Source of the DNA: Psilocybe azurescens
Taxonomy: Eukaryota > Basidiomycota > Agaricomycetes > Agaricales > Agrocybaceae
Assembly (NCBI GenBank): GCA_023853785.1
Contig: JAJIRX010000500.1
Span: forward strand, 310,001-374,000
Length of the DNA stretch: 64,000 bases
Direction: 5' to 3'
Below the pieces are notes generated by a model that worked only from the letters and a program-made list of their open reading frames with translations, did no database searches and had not been told where the DNA came from. The translations under genes and the position numbers were made by a program. This document shows, piece by piece, positions 13,658 to 25,667 of the stretch; position 1 is the stretch's first letter; every line of letters starts with the position of its first letter.

Positions 13658-13851
13658 TGGCTCTCTCCAGGGAGAAATGCATCATATTGCGAGCGAGCTT
13701 TGAAACATATAAGTCAGCAGATTAACTCGAACTTTACATAGCTCAAATCAACCATCACCTTTTCCGCGCTTCTTTGCCTCCTGCTGCTGGCAAAAGCTAT
13801 TCATCCCAATCATCTGTTGACATATAACTTCGTATCTCTAGAAGCGCTATC

Positions 13852-14301
13852 ATGTCGAAACCTTTCTTTGTTTATGCTCCTTACTGTCAGGACGAAGATT
13901 TGCTCTCCAGACGTAGCGCAGTTAGGCCTGCTCATATGGAACACATGGCTCGCCTGATCGACTCCGGTATGCTCAGTGAGTGTGTACAACATGGACCCAA
14001 CCTGTTAGCCATTTCTCATAGAAATGGTGATGTTACCAGGGGTTGGCGGAGTACTGACAGACCCCGAGACGGATGGCAACCTCTCATTGCACGCACTTGC
14101 ATCTTCCATGATTGTCTTGTACGATTCTCTTAGCGAGGTAAAGAAGATGCTGGAGTCTGATGTCTATTGGACTAGCAACGTGGTGAGAAGTATTGCCACC
14201 TGCCGATCAAGCAGACTTGTCTGATTTGAACCATTTTTCTCAAGTGGGACAAGGAAAAGCTGGTCGTCCTGCCCTTTACCCCTGTTGTCCCTCTGCCCTA
14301 A
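13852..14301 (+). CDS. YCII-related domain protein, copy 2
   Basis: Tandem paralogue of the preceding gene. It starts MSKPFFVYAPYCQDEDLLSR, continues HMEHMARLIDSG, and after an intron (about 13967-14021) reads MVMLPGVGGVLTDPETDG, then LYDSLSEVKKMLESDVYW and the end WDKEKLVVLPFTPVVP, matching copy 1 domain for domain. It lacks the Arg/Ser N-terminal extension of copy 1, so it may be cytosolic while copy 1 is mitochondrial; that difference is inference. TAA stop at 14299-14301. Confidence 0.7.
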
Positions 14302-14555
14302 ACACTGGATGGATGAAAGATCGAGAAGAATTTACAGCCTATTGATAGGTCTATACAAATCACTGATTAATCCGCAGCCATCCGGCCAATTTAGACAATT
14401 TAGACTGAGAAAAGCATTCCCGAGTAAGGTAGCTAAGATGATGATTTCTCTTGTGATAATGTACCGGAACCGGGCCGCCCTCCAACATGGGCAAACTCAC
14501 TTCGTCCGAAGGTCACTTGCTCAGCTCAGCACGAAACCACCATATTCGGTCAAGA

Positions 14556-15751
14556 ATGGCACAATATCTCCATCGTTCTTCTGTCAATAAGACATTGCGT
14601 CTTTGTGCATCCTTATCTTGGAGTCCTCGTTTCCTTATTCCCCAATATTTACATCCCAACACAATCCGGCTGATGTCTTCTCAACGCTCCTATGAATACA
14701 TCCTCGTCTCACGCCCTGAGCCTTCAGTAGTGCTTGTGACACTGAACAGGCCCAAATCTTTGAATGCCCTGAGTAGTCCCTTGTTCACAGAATTGAACCA
14801 TGCTCTAGGGGAGGCAGACAAGGATGACTCTGTCGGTGCCATGGTTCTAACCGGTTCAGAAAGAGCCTTTGCCGGTGAGCTTCGCAAGACCCGCTGAATA
14901 CGCGCGTACTCAATGTCGGACGCGTCAACATAGCTGGCGCTGATATTAAAGAGATGAAGGACAAACAATGTATGCTTCTATTCGACTGGCTACTCTATAT
15001 TGTTTTGAATGTAAATTGGATTTATTCATGTAGATGCTGACGTTTACAAGAATAAATTCTTGGAGGATTGGGGTCTGATCAATCAACTTCGCAAGCCTCT
15101 CATCGCAGCCGTCAGCGGATATGCTGTAAGATCTGCAATACAGTATTCCCATAATGAAGTTATTCTTAACCAAGATTCTTCAGCTCGGTGGAGGATGCGA
15201 GCTTGCGCTCATGTGCGATATCATCCTCGCCTCTCCGACTGCCAAATTTGGGCAACCAGAAATAAATCTTGGTGTGATTCCAGGTGGCGGAGGCTCGCAG
15301 CGCCTCATCCATGCCATTGGCAAGTCTCGGACAATGGAATTGGTCTTGACCGGCCGCACCTTCACGGCACAAGAGGCATCTCAGTGGGGCATGGTGAGCA
15401 GAGTGGTCGGAGAGGGCGAAGGCGAAGTTGTTAAAGAAGCAGTGAATATGGCCAAAGAGATTGCAAGTAAGAGCCAAATAGCGGTTCAGGCAGGCAAGGA
15501 AGTCGTCAATGCTGGTAGATCAAAAATGTTTTTCATACCAGCCGTTACTCACCATGTTTCTTTTCAAGCCTACGAAATGACTCTCGCAGAAGGTTTACGC
15601 TTCGAGAGAAGAATTTTCCATGGTCTCTTGCGACTAATGATCAGAAAGAGGGTGAGTCAGCATCTTGTTAATTTCGAATATGCTTGCTGATGCGCCAAAA
15701 GGAATGGCTGCGTTCGCGGAAAAGAGGAAGGCAAATTTCACTCATTCATAG
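14556..15751 (+). CDS. enoyl-CoA hydratase, mitochondrial, with apparent 1-base frameshift near the C terminus
   Basis: Crotonase-fold hydratase of beta-oxidation. The start MAQYLHRSSVNKTLRLCASL fits a mitochondrial presequence. Exons join across introns at 14874-14932 and further on to give the oxyanion-hole segment AFAAGADIKEM, GGGCELALMCDI (first catalytic Glu) and GQPEINLGVIPGGGGSQRL (second catalytic Glu). After ERRIFHGL the frame breaks at the TT of 15628-15629: one more T gives the conserved ending with DQKEGMAAFAEKRKANFTHS and the stop at 15749-15751. As printed, translation leaves the family sequence and stops at 15688-15690. Assembly error is likelier than a pseudogene because all catalytic parts are intact. 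Confidence 0.8.
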
Positions 15752-15853
15752 AGAGAATTTATCTACCCAGAAAATATCGATGAAAAGAGTACCAAGTTAT
15801 TGTGGAATAAATTATATCCTGGTTGTCTTTCATTTAATATCAAAGAGATACTG

Positions 15854-16179
15854 TCAATGATCACAGAACTCACATTTCCATGATCTCCATCTGAAAACGC
15901 TCGCGACGACAAGTGCTGAAATAGTTTAGTAACACCCAAAAATACAGCAAGCCTTTTCATCTTACCTAGACCTAGGCCAGCCACTATTTTCTTTTGTCCT
16001 GGTGAACCTGGGGCTGCTGCACGAGATTGCCAAATTGCGTACGAGCCAGTTCCAGCGAGTGCAGCAGTGCCTGTGATTCGACAAGACAAGCATTCTCTAG
16101 GGTTTTCAGGGTTACTGACTTTATGCAGAGCTTCGGTGTGCTCTTGCAGCTCTGTTTTGACAGGGGCTACGTCGACCAT
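15854..16179 (-). CDS. DUF4536 (DMAC1-like) small membrane protein
   Basis: A 91-aa protein from two exons (15966-16179 and 15854-15915, 50-bp intron). Core motif ECLSCRITGTAALAGTGSYA followed by a second hydrophobic stretch (KKIVAGLGLALVVASVF) and a short basic tail ending in two Cys. The CxxC before a two-helix hairpin is typical of DUF4536 proteins; the animal relative DMAC1/TMEM261 assists assembly of the distal membrane arm of complex I, so a mitochondrial inner-membrane role is plausible. Start chosen at ATG 16177-16179 (MVDVAPVKTELQ). It is convergent with the enoyl-CoA hydratase gene. Confidence 0.65.
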
Positions 16180-16527
16180 TTCATCAGAATTGGACTTCGA
16201 AGCTTGTTGTACAAGTTGTAAGGGCGTTGCAATCCGGCAGGAACCAAGACGCAATGGCCAAGGTCAAGTCGGGCAGTCCACGTGTTCCTTGTCAATATAC
16301 CATGACCCAAATCGGACAGGCTAAGTTCAACTTGTGCCACTCCATTTACAAGGTGGCCCAATTGCAACATATGCACAAAAAACAATGGAAGGAACAATAA
16401 AGCATATCTCAATTTCGCAAATGATATCGACTACTAAAGGCTCCTCCACTTGCTTCCTTCGCTCATTGCTCTTTCTTCGCCCTCACCGCTCGATTGCCCA
16501 CTTAGCGCCCTTGGATACAACTTTACC
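16180..16527. promoter_or_regulatory. divergent intergenic region
   Basis: 348 bp separating the DUF4536 gene (leftward) from the BTB gene (rightward), so it should hold both promoters. The last 70 bp before the BTB start are pyrimidine-rich (runs of ctt/ctc), as is common just upstream of fungal start codons. No TATA box was obvious. Confidence 0.4.
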
Positions 16528-17955
16528 ATGGCTGACGTACCCACCACACCGCAGACTGAACCAGGGATTCAATACGTTGGACCAGAAAACCGCGTTACCT
16601 GGGTTGAACCCCCATACCAACTTCGCAAATACGAACCGTTGCGAGAGAGATATTCCCTGATAAGGAATGGAATAGACCCGGACGAACATGCGAGGCAGCA
16701 AGCTGAGAAACGGAAGAGACAGGCCGCTGAAGAAGGAGACGACGAAGACTCCAACGGAGGTAATGCTCCTCCCGCCAAAAGAGTGCACAAAACTCGCTCG
16801 ATTCAAAGACAAAAACGAATGGAACGCGCAAAACGTCCTCCTGTCAAGAAAGCTCATAATTACACACCAGATTACCGATTCTATCTCAAAGGCGGAGATG
16901 TATACTTCGTTATTGAGGACACGATATTCTGTGTTCACAAAAGAAGCTTACTAGTTCAGGTGGTTATCTGAAGGACATACTGGATGGCGGCCTTGTTCTT
17001 GCGCCAGAGGAGGTGATCAGGGGCCGCCCAGTATTCCACCTCGATATTCTCGGTATCACTCTGCGCCAATTTCGTTTCTTTTGGCACACTTATACCGCAC
17101 AATGTAAGTCTGATCTATTGGTATGAGGATGTCTATGGTGCTTACTTGCAACCCAGAATGATCCGCCAAATACTTCCCAGCGGCAAACCGTTACTGTATT
17201 TCGAGGCTGCCCTCGAAGTCTTGGCGGCCAGCGTCAGACTCGATCATCATGAGGCTCGAGAAGCAGCTATCGAAGGCCTCGAAACTTTATTCCCAACAAA
17301 AGGTGTCCCAGTAATATTCAAACCCGCTATTTCAGGTTTACGAAACAAGGAAGAGGAACAAAATTTTTATCGCATTTTCCCTCTGCAGGCTTTACCCGTG
17401 ATTCAAGAGTACTGGGTACCGGCCATGTTGCCTATGGCATATTATCATGCTGCCCAACTTTCACGCGAGGATCTTCTGAATGGCGTCAAGGTCGGCGACA
17501 AGCTCATTAAAATGGATAGAAGTTTCGCAGAGGTCGCCCTCAAGGGACACGAAACCCTCAAGGTTGATCGCGACACCCTTCTCTTCAAGTGGCTACACGA
17601 TCTCGTTGAAGGAGAGTTGAAGCTTGGCCCACGCAAAGTCATTCCTACATGCGTTGATCAGAACATGAGAGGCAATTTGGCGTGCTTCCCGTTTCTGCAG
17701 CGTTTGCTGAACCAAAGTAACGAAAACTTATATATCCATGGAACGAATTCTTTGGAAGGTTTTACCGACAAGGCGAAGGAAATTATAGCAGAACATTTGT
17801 GTTACCACTGCTTGGAGCATGTACTGATGCAAGCTGATAGATGTTTGGCGGCGAGTTGGTGGAATCTTCCGAAATGTTTTGGGCTGCAACCGTGGGAGGT
17901 GCTGCAGAAGTGGCAGAAGTCGTTAGCTGAGGGGTTTACCGGAAATTACAACTAG
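16528..17955 (+). CDS. BTB/POZ domain protein with apparent frameshifts
   Basis: Starts MADVPTTPQTEPGIQYVG; a charged, basic region with a likely nuclear signal (EKRKRQAAEEGDDED; RSIQRQKRMERAKRPPVKK) precedes the BTB domain: YRFYLKGGDVYFVIEDTIFC, VHKRSLLVQ, then GYLKDILDGG. VHKRSLLVQ and GYLKDILDGG lie in different frames with no room for an intron; one extra base at 16959-16960 (GG) restores normal BTB spacing. A second phase clash sits at the intron near 17105-17157. The helical C-terminal half (from YFEAALEVLAASVRLDHHE) runs unbroken to 17955. I treat it as a real gene with sequence errors; a decaying copy is the alternative. Confidence 0.6.
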
Positions 17956-18462
17956 TGGTTTTATGTATAATGTAATTCATCCCTTTCTGTACTGTATTTT
18001 TATCCGGCTCTGATGATGTTGAATGGTCACGCGTGAGCGCTTGAGCATGGGAAGAATTAAGGCGGATAAACTAATTATACTATGATTCACTCTTGAGTAC
18101 CCTTTCAAGGTATGGCAGGACACATTGACTTGATTGCCCGGCTCCCGCCCTTCCCACTTGAGTTTAAATTACTCACTGCCAGACCAGGCCGACCTTTTCT
18201 TGCAACACCTCATGCTATCTGCCACAGTCACATGAAGCGGGTCATCGTTTTACACAGTGGCTATGGAGTTATCGTTCTCATCATATGCGTTTGCATCGCA
18301 TCGTGGATCCAACTCATGCCAGGATGTTCAATGAATTGTCGTTCTTTTCCCTGGACCCTCAGTGCCTATTCCTTCAGTCGTTAAAAGCTCGCGGTCTCTC
18401 AGTCTCTGATACTGTTCCTTCGTCTGATCTTTCCGTGCTGCACACCCTTGATTTCTCTTAAG
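17956..18462. other. intergenic, no gene recognised
   Basis: About 500 bp between the BTB gene and the P450. Nothing conserved was recognised; it should carry the P450 promoter. Confidence 0.4.
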
Positions 18463-20925
18463 ATGTTTTCGCTGTCGGAGACGATTCAAGCGTACTTTGG
18501 ACGTTTTTCGCACATCATGTCGAAAGCTGATATTACAGTATGACGACTGCCCTCTTGCTCTTAAGTGGTTCTGCCTCTGATATTGCAGGGTAGACCCTCG
18601 CCTTGTTCTCATCTGTGGCCCTCGCCTTGCTCGTTGTCTATCGACGAGCCAAACGCATCACCGTGTCACACATTCCAGGGCCTGCGCCGGAATCCTTTCT
18701 TCTGGGTACATATCCATAGCATCCCGCCGAGTCTTTGGGTCAATGACATATGTTCACAGGTAATCTCCCGGAAATCTTTCTAAGTCAAGCGGGTGTCCCA
18801 GACTTTAAATACCAACAAGTTTATGGCGATGTAGTTCGCGTTAAAGGTCCTTTCGGGGTATGTATCGCGTCCTTTTCTGTTCCAAATATAGACACATAAC
18901 TAACATTCCCATAGGAAGACCGCTTGCTCATTTCTGACCCTAAAGCCCTCCAGTATATCTTTCACACCTCAGGCACGTTAACAGCGCATTTTGTGTTGAT
19001 GTCTATCAGTGTTTAAATCTGGCACACCTAGGTTATGGTTTTCTCAAATGGCCTGAACGAACCGAAATCTCTCGAATTTTGATGGGTCGTGGTCTTCTGT
19101 GGGCAGACGGTATGGTTCTCAGCGACCTCCGAGTTCTACATCACGTAACCGTTTGTTCCAGCTGATGTACATAAACGACAGAGGAAAGTAATGCTTCCTG
19201 GTTTTGGCAGTGAGTATCAGTAGGCATCTTACGAGTGCAATGTGTTGATGCCCTCCTCAGCGCCAGAGTGCAAAGCATTTGTTCCAATCTTTCGGCGTGT
19301 AGGATCTGAGGTAATAGTCCCCGCCCTACTTTCACTTCCCAGTTCCAACCTCATGTAACCCGTCAATAGCTGACTGCACAATGGTCCGACATTCTCGCGA
19401 GTTCCTCTGACCAATGTGCCGTATTTAATGTTGCTTCGTGGCTTTCTCGTGCGACTATGGATTCTATCGGAGAAGGTGATGATGTTCTCTTATGTTATTA
19501 CTTTGCACGATATCTTACTTTCTGTCTAATAGCTGCTTTTGATTATCAATTTGGTGCACTGCAAAATGCCGATGATGAATTTATGAAGGCTTACTTCGGC
19601 TTAATGTATATCATCTTTCTGTTCCTGATTCATCATCTAACGTCGTTCGTTAGGTCGGACACCCTTGGATCACCTCCAAAATCTGCTATTTTTATGCAAA
19701 CTATCCTCCCAATTTGGGTCCTTCAGTTGAGGTCCAGGTACTCCCGATCGAGAAACCTAGTTCATGCCCGACATACTGCAGAATTAGCAAATGCAGTCAC
19801 ACGAAAACTGGTCGATTCCAAAGCCGAAGCCCTGCTCCAAGGAAAAGGCAACAAGGATATCCTGTCGTTACTAGGTAATTCATTTATAGGGTCTTTGTAT
19901 GCTAACGATTTAATTATAAAATTGGTTTTCTATTTCAGTCAAAGCCAACGCATCTGAGAAAGCTGACATCCGCTTGACTGACGAGGAAATGCTTGCTCAA
20001 ATGCGGTTCGTGATATCCTATGCCTTATTGTCATTGTTCACTCTCAGTGTAGGACCATCTTGCTAGCAGGACATGAAACGAGCGCTACAACATTATGTTG
20101 GGTTCTTTTGGAGCTGGCTAGAAACCCAGACGTGCAGAAGAAACTCCGCGATGAGATCAGGGCGACTGAGAGCGCTATCCATGCTCGCGGAGACGCCGAT
20201 TTTACCGCTGTTGATCTGGAAAATATGACATACCTTTCCGCCGTCATCAAGGTATCGCTCAATATCTACGACTGTCTGCGTTTTGTGCTTTATCGCTGAC
20301 GAACTGAGCATTCCAGGAATCTATGAGATTTCATCCTGCATTGTATCAAAACTACAGACAAGCGGCCGATGATAATGTATTACCACTTTCAAAACCTATC
20401 AAGACGTTAGATGGAAATTATGTGGATGAGTTACCGATTCCCAAGGGCATCAAAATTATTTTATCCATCGCAGCGTATAACAGGTTTGTTTCTTAAGCCC
20501 TTGTTGTATTTTGATAGTTCAACAACGTACAACAGGAACACAGAAATCTTTGGTGATGACGCCAACGTCTACAATCCAGATAGATGGTTCAGGCAGCCGG
20601 GCGAAAAGAAAGGCCCTTCTTTAGGCGTGTATGGGAACCTGTACGTTCATTTGCCGGTTGACTATGTACCAGCAGCAGGGCTAAATGTTCATCCTGCAGA
20701 CTTACATTCGCCGGGGGTGTCAGAGTGTGCATTGGATGGAGGTTCGCACTATACGAAGTTCTCGCACTCACCGTCGAAATTATAAACAATTTCGAACTGT
20801 TGCCCACTCCTGACCTTGCACGGCTTAGGAGAGAAGCATGCCTGGTGATGTTGCCAACCCTCGAAGGCGAACAATTGAAAGGAGAGAACCTCCCTTTGCG
20901 CGTGAAGATAGCGCCCAGGGATTAA
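18463..20925 (+). CDS. cytochrome P450 monooxygenase
   Basis: Microsomal haem-thiolate monooxygenase. N terminus has one membrane anchor (TLALFSSVALALLVVYRRAK) and the Pro-rich hinge HIPGPAPESFLLG. The substrate-recognition part includes DVHKRQRKVMLPGFG. The I-helix oxygen-binding motif is AGHETSATT (about 20071), the K-helix ExxR is ESMR (about 20320), the PERF-like motif is YNPDRWF, and the haem loop is FAGGVRVCIGWRF with Cys as haem ligand (about 20715-20755). At least eight introns; the first joins MSKADIT to TLALF, removing an in-frame stop. No biosynthetic genes lie next to it, so substrate and CYP family are not assigned. Confidence 0.85.
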
Positions 20926-21098
20926 CGTCACTGAAAAGAATAAAGGAACTGAAGAGAAAGAAATGAAAAATAGTTTACGATAGAAAACCTTAGGTAGTAA
21001 ACTTCTCCACCTTTGCTTACATACCTACTACCAACATGTACAAGAGAATTTGACCTGATATGTATAGGATCAGCTGCAATAAACTAAAATAGATTATC

Positions 21099-21723
21099 TC
21101 AATCCGTTTCCTCCCAAGTTTGAACTCCCACTTCAGCAAGTTCCCTCCACATTTTGATGATATCGTCAGATGTCAAATTGACAATAACGAAAGTTGCAAC
21201 CCTCATTAACCCCTCGTACTCTCTTGCATCTAGCTCTCCTGGTTTCTCAACGCATTTCTCGCCGTCTAATTTGGGAATCCTTTGTCCATATGGCGGTACC
21301 AGGTCCAAGCGTGCTGAAAGTTCCTTTTTTCGTGCTCATCAAGGGACTCAACGAGTGCAAGCCAGTAGCACCTGATACAAGATAGAAGCACCGAGCGAAA
21401 CTTGTAGGGTGGCGATGGTGTAAATGCATACGCCGCCTTTACTTTTAGTTCTTGAAGATGAGGTAATATTCACATCAGCATATCTTCGTCCCATAATGAA
21501 TGATCTCCTAATACTTACTGCTCAGCTCTTCTGTGGCCCTTTCCAAGCTCTCATTCGTATTGGGGACTTCGTCGTCTACGTCTACCTTGGCTAAAAGCCA
21601 GGATATTAAGCAAGTACGGATGGCCACAAGTTGTTTTCTGTGTTCCGCAGTCAATTTGCCTTGAGGAAATGGCAAGAGACTGGGCTCTGTAGTGGGGGCA
21701 TTTTGTTCCTGGACTTCGGACAT
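21099..21723 (-). CDS. small protein of unknown function
   Basis: I do not recognise the family. Three exons with two introns (one of 57 nt) give about 165 aa: MSEVQEQNAPTTEPSLLPFP, a helical stretch KLTAEHRKQLVAIRTCLISW, then IYTIATLQVSLGARKKELSA, LVPPYGQRIPKLDGEKC and a C-terminal helical part RVATFVIVNLTSDDIIKMW. No signal peptide. Two amphipathic helical segments suggest a small adaptor or complex subunit. Coding status rests on consistent splice phases and amino-acid-like composition, not on homology. Confidence 0.5.
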
Positions 21724-22131
21724 AGGTACAATTTGCCTGCAAGTCGTGCGTTGAGGGATACCTGTGGTGGGAATAGAAAGAAATGGTACTCGAGAAGACT
21801 GCTGGGAGCTTCCTTAGAGTTTAAATAGAAGGGACTCATGTGATTTCCACGTTCGCGATGTAAAGAAACCATGGATGTACATATAGAAAAGGGAAAGAGA
21901 GATAAAAGAAGTGAAGAAGTAATATACAATGATACAACACTGAAACACCTCAAATAAGAAAATAATGAAACGATAACAATGCCAACAAGATAACGAGGTA
22001 AGAAACCCAGAAAGTATACAATGTGGATACACCAAGAATGCAGCGTAAGTCAATGAGGGAAACGAGAAAGAAACGGAAGGCTTTGGAGAATGAGATGCCG
22101 TAGGCTATGATGAGGCTTGTCCGGGTATCGC
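21724..22131. other. intergenic, no gene recognised
   Basis: A-rich stretch of about 400 bp between the start of the small unknown gene and the stop of the ankyrin gene, both on the minus strand. It should contain the promoter of the former and the 3' UTR of the latter. No further features seen. Confidence 0.4.
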
Positions 22132-25100
22132 TCAAGGTTTGCCTTTAAGTGTTTGCATAATGGATTTGATGCCAAAACGTTTGGTGGTCGGGGGAGTGCC
22201 AGAGGTTGCAGGAGGTGCGGTACGGCTTGCAGCCGCTGCCTGCTCGGTCACAGGAATGCCCATCTTCGTCAATTTTTTGGCACTTCTCACCTGTTCGCGC
22301 TTTCCACGTGAACTTGGAATGGTAGGAGTGACGCGATGCAAAGTGGGGACAGAATCAGTTTCTGTATCTGCCTCGTCAATGGAGCTAGCACGACTCAAGG
22401 GTTCAACAAGAACGCTCGCAGATGCCGCCAAAGAGGGTTCGCCCGTACCACTTCGCAAAGGGGGCACATTGACGTTTCCCAACGACCGAGACTGATTGAC
22501 ATTGTCATCTTTGGTTAGTGGAGTTATGGAATAGCTAGGGATGGATGTTGATGTGGAATGTGAGGATTGATGAGAAAACGATCGCCCCGAGAAAAAAGCG
22601 TCCTGCTTGTTTGAAGAAACTGAATGCAAAGTATCAGTATTCGCCTTGATAAACAGAGAGAAATCAACTTACGGCCTTCGGCAGTTGATGGTCTGCGTGG
22701 GTCCTTCGGCCGCCTCTTAGGACGCGGTGAACTTGCTTTGGCTTCGAGGCTCAGTTGCCTTTCCACGCCTTCTCGACCTTTCGGATTCGAGATAGGCGGC
22801 TGTAAGTTCTGCTCAACGTCGGGAAGATCGTTGTTCGGCGGCGGCGCAGAATCGTGTACACTATCTTGCCGAACGGTCTCGCCTTCTTTTGCTCTCGAAG
22901 CTTCCTTTCTAGCGCAAGACTTTCTCCGTATGCGGCCAGCCTTGCACTCAACGGTGTTCGACCAATATTTCCTGTGAGAGGAGAACCATCTTGGGCATTG
23001 GCAAAATCTAAAACCTCCTGTCGTGCACGCTCCACCAAGGCTTCCGCCTGTGCATGAGACGATATGGAAGTTATGTCGATATCCAGCGGGCTGTGTGCGC
23101 GCCTTTCGTTCAAGCCAGGAATATTGATAGGAACTGCAGGCGATCCATGGGGTTTCTGTTTGTCTCCGGGATGCATCGTATATCCTTCGTAGGAATCAGA
23201 AGGCAAAACTGAACTGTCGAACACTCCAGGACTAGCAACACCTACGCTGGGTCCACTGCCACCAGTGCTGCTGGAGTTCATCAGCACATTGCCACGGCTG
23301 TCAGAAGTGCTATTGCTGCTCAAAGAGTCCCCTCTATTGCGGCCATCAGATAGCGCAGGCACATTGAGGTGGTCAGAGCTCAGAGAGAAATCATCTGTAG
23401 TATCCTCAGTCAACAAAGACGGAGGTCGATTGATGCTAAATGGGAAGTCGGCATTGAGAACAGATACGGATGGGTCAGTTGGGTTGTCGTTGGTCAGGAT
23501 TGGAGACAAGGAAGATTCAGAGGAAGAAGTAAAAGAGCGACCCCGTTGGCGCTGTAACAAAACAGAAGGAAGACTTGGACTGCCCACAAGAGGACCATCA
23601 GTGATCGGTTGCCCATAATTCTCATCTTGATCCTCATCACCATCACCATCTTCATGGTGCCTGTTGTCTTTCTTACTGACGACATTGTGGCGGTCTTCAT
23701 CGTCTTTCGAATAACGGTCGATGGTATCATTATTGGTTTGAATGTGCAGCTTCGTCAGCGACCCAGTGCTGTTAAAGGATCGCAATGGTATCGAAGATGA
23801 CCGCGGACTGTCCTTGGCCTTTCGTTCCGTACCGGGATTGCTGGACGACGAATCAAATCGCAGCGTCCTGGAATTGATCGGAGACCCCCTGGCCCACTTG
23901 ATGGTGTGCGATTATGTGCCCTAAGAATCCCAGGTCTTGGGCTTGGACTGGGTTTACCATCACTTTCAGGATGAGAAGTCGATGTGGATATCCCATACTC
24001 TTGGGTACCAGTGGCGTCAACTGGCATGCTCCCAGAGGAAGCGGATCGGTTACGGTTGTGAGTAGGAAGACGAAGGGACATCTTTGCCAACGGGCTTGAG
24101 GGCTTCACTTTGTCGCCGTCCTCAGCTGACGGCGCATTAGATTGCCCTCGGTTGTGCATCTGTTGGTGAGCAAGGGCCATATGAAGTTCGACTGCTAGTG
24201 GTACGTTGGTGCGAGGAGGTGTCTGCAGATTTCCAGAGGGTTTCCGAGGGAGAGAATGTATGCCTGAAGAATTCTGTGGGACAAGACGGCTGCCTTTCGT
24301 TGACGCATCGCTGCCGCGATGAACTCTTGACACCAGACGAGAAACAGAGCCAGGAGTGGGAGATGGGGTTGTCCCAGATTGTTCAGACGTATCAAGATTG
24401 GATGTTTGTCCGGATAAGTTGGTTGTAGTGGTAGGTGGAGGAGAGTTAACTGACGATCCCGGGGCTTTTCCCAGGGCTGAGCCAAAGTGGTCCCAGCAAG
24501 AGCTCGAGTCCGATACGCTCGCTGGCATGGTCGGCGGCGTCTCTGTTCCGTCGCCGGATTGGGCTTTCTTGAAAAGGTTGAGCAGGGAGTATTTGCTACC
24601 CAATTTACGCCCCGAACCACCTCTGCCATAAACAGGATATATCGTTTCTTGATCCTGACTCCGATCAGCGCCACTCCCTGCAGAACTTGGTCGACGTTGT
24701 GTGGCATTCTCAGAAGTCGAGTTCGTTGATGGCCTACGGGTTCGAGAGAATTCTTGAGTAGGTGGTTGCAGGACATGTGGTAAGGATGGCCGGCGCGATC
24801 CTGGTTCAATTGGTGAATTGCTGGATGGATAAAAGTGTATTCCCCGAAGGGCTTACGTGGGGATGCGGGAGGTGTGGATGGATGCATTGATTGCGATGTT
24901 TTGGATGCCGAATCCGGGGCTTTGAGCATGTTCAAGGCCGTATCAATGGACTGTTTCACGTGCAAACGTCTGCGTGGGGTGGTGGAACTAGACTCTGGGT
25001 AGCTTGGATTCGAATTTCCTCCATAACCTTCCCTTTCCCTAAGGTCCCGATCTTTGTTCGCTGTCCAATCTCGTAAAACCTTCGCACATTCGACCCATCC

Positions 25101-25667
25101 GTTCTGCTTTGCGAGACTTTCGGGTGTGACCCCATGCTTGTCCGGTCGATCTGGATGTGCGCCATGCAGCAGAAGGAGAGATATGACATCGGCGTTGCCA
25201 TTAGCGGCGGCAAAGTGGAGAGGAGTGGATCCCGAAGTGCCGACGATGGGGGCAGATGCGTCGCGGTTCTTGTCGTTAGAATACTTTCGAGGCAATCTTC
25301 GGATGTAAGATTCAAATTAGCAGGGCCCTAATACATATACGAGGGAACATACCGAGGAGCATTAACATCAGCCCCATGATCAATCAAAGATTTGACAACT
25401 TGCACGTTTCCTCCGGCACAAGCAGCATGCAGAGGCAGTACACCATCAAGGACTGAGTTGATGGGCTGGCCATTGTTCAAGGCATATTCAACAAGGCCAA
25501 CATCTCCGGTGGCAGCAGCTGAATGTAATCCAAGACTAGGGACTAGATAGAGGGGTGGAAACTTATGAGAATGACGGAATGAACGAACGCATAATATACT
25601 GACATTCAGTAGTAACGTTGTACTTGGCCTCTGCCTTTTGGAAGTTACTCCTCATAGGCACTGGCAT
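22132..25667 (-). CDS. ankyrin-repeat protein with long disordered tail
   Basis: Starts MPVPMRSNFQKAEAKYNV. Three ankyrin repeats follow: LGLHSAAATGDVGLVEYAL; DGVLPLHAACAGGNVQVVKS; GSTPLHFAAANGNADVISLL, then HGVTPESLAKQNGWVECAKV. The remainder, about 900 aa, is Ser/Pro/Thr-rich and low in order, with an acidic/His patch, a helical segment SARLAAYGESLALERKLREQ and a conserved-looking C terminus FGIKSIMQTLKGKP. Three frame breaks occur, each repaired by one more base in a run: A run 24831-24834, C run 23885-23889 and T run 22887-22890 (plus-strand bases). After these, the protein reads continuously. Likely a cytosolic or polarity scaffold; partner unknown. Confidence 0.65.

Noticed and set aside
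14556..15751. Enoyl-CoA hydratase as a pseudogene
   Set aside because: Only one homopolymer base is off, catalytic residues are intact, and many other genes in the window show the same type of error.
24195..24835. Long open minus-strand frame continuing from the ankyrin exon
   Set aside because: Its residues after 24835 are in the wrong frame; the shifted frame gives the Ser/Pro-rich sequence leading smoothly into GSKYSLLNLFKKAQSGDG. A result of a lost base.
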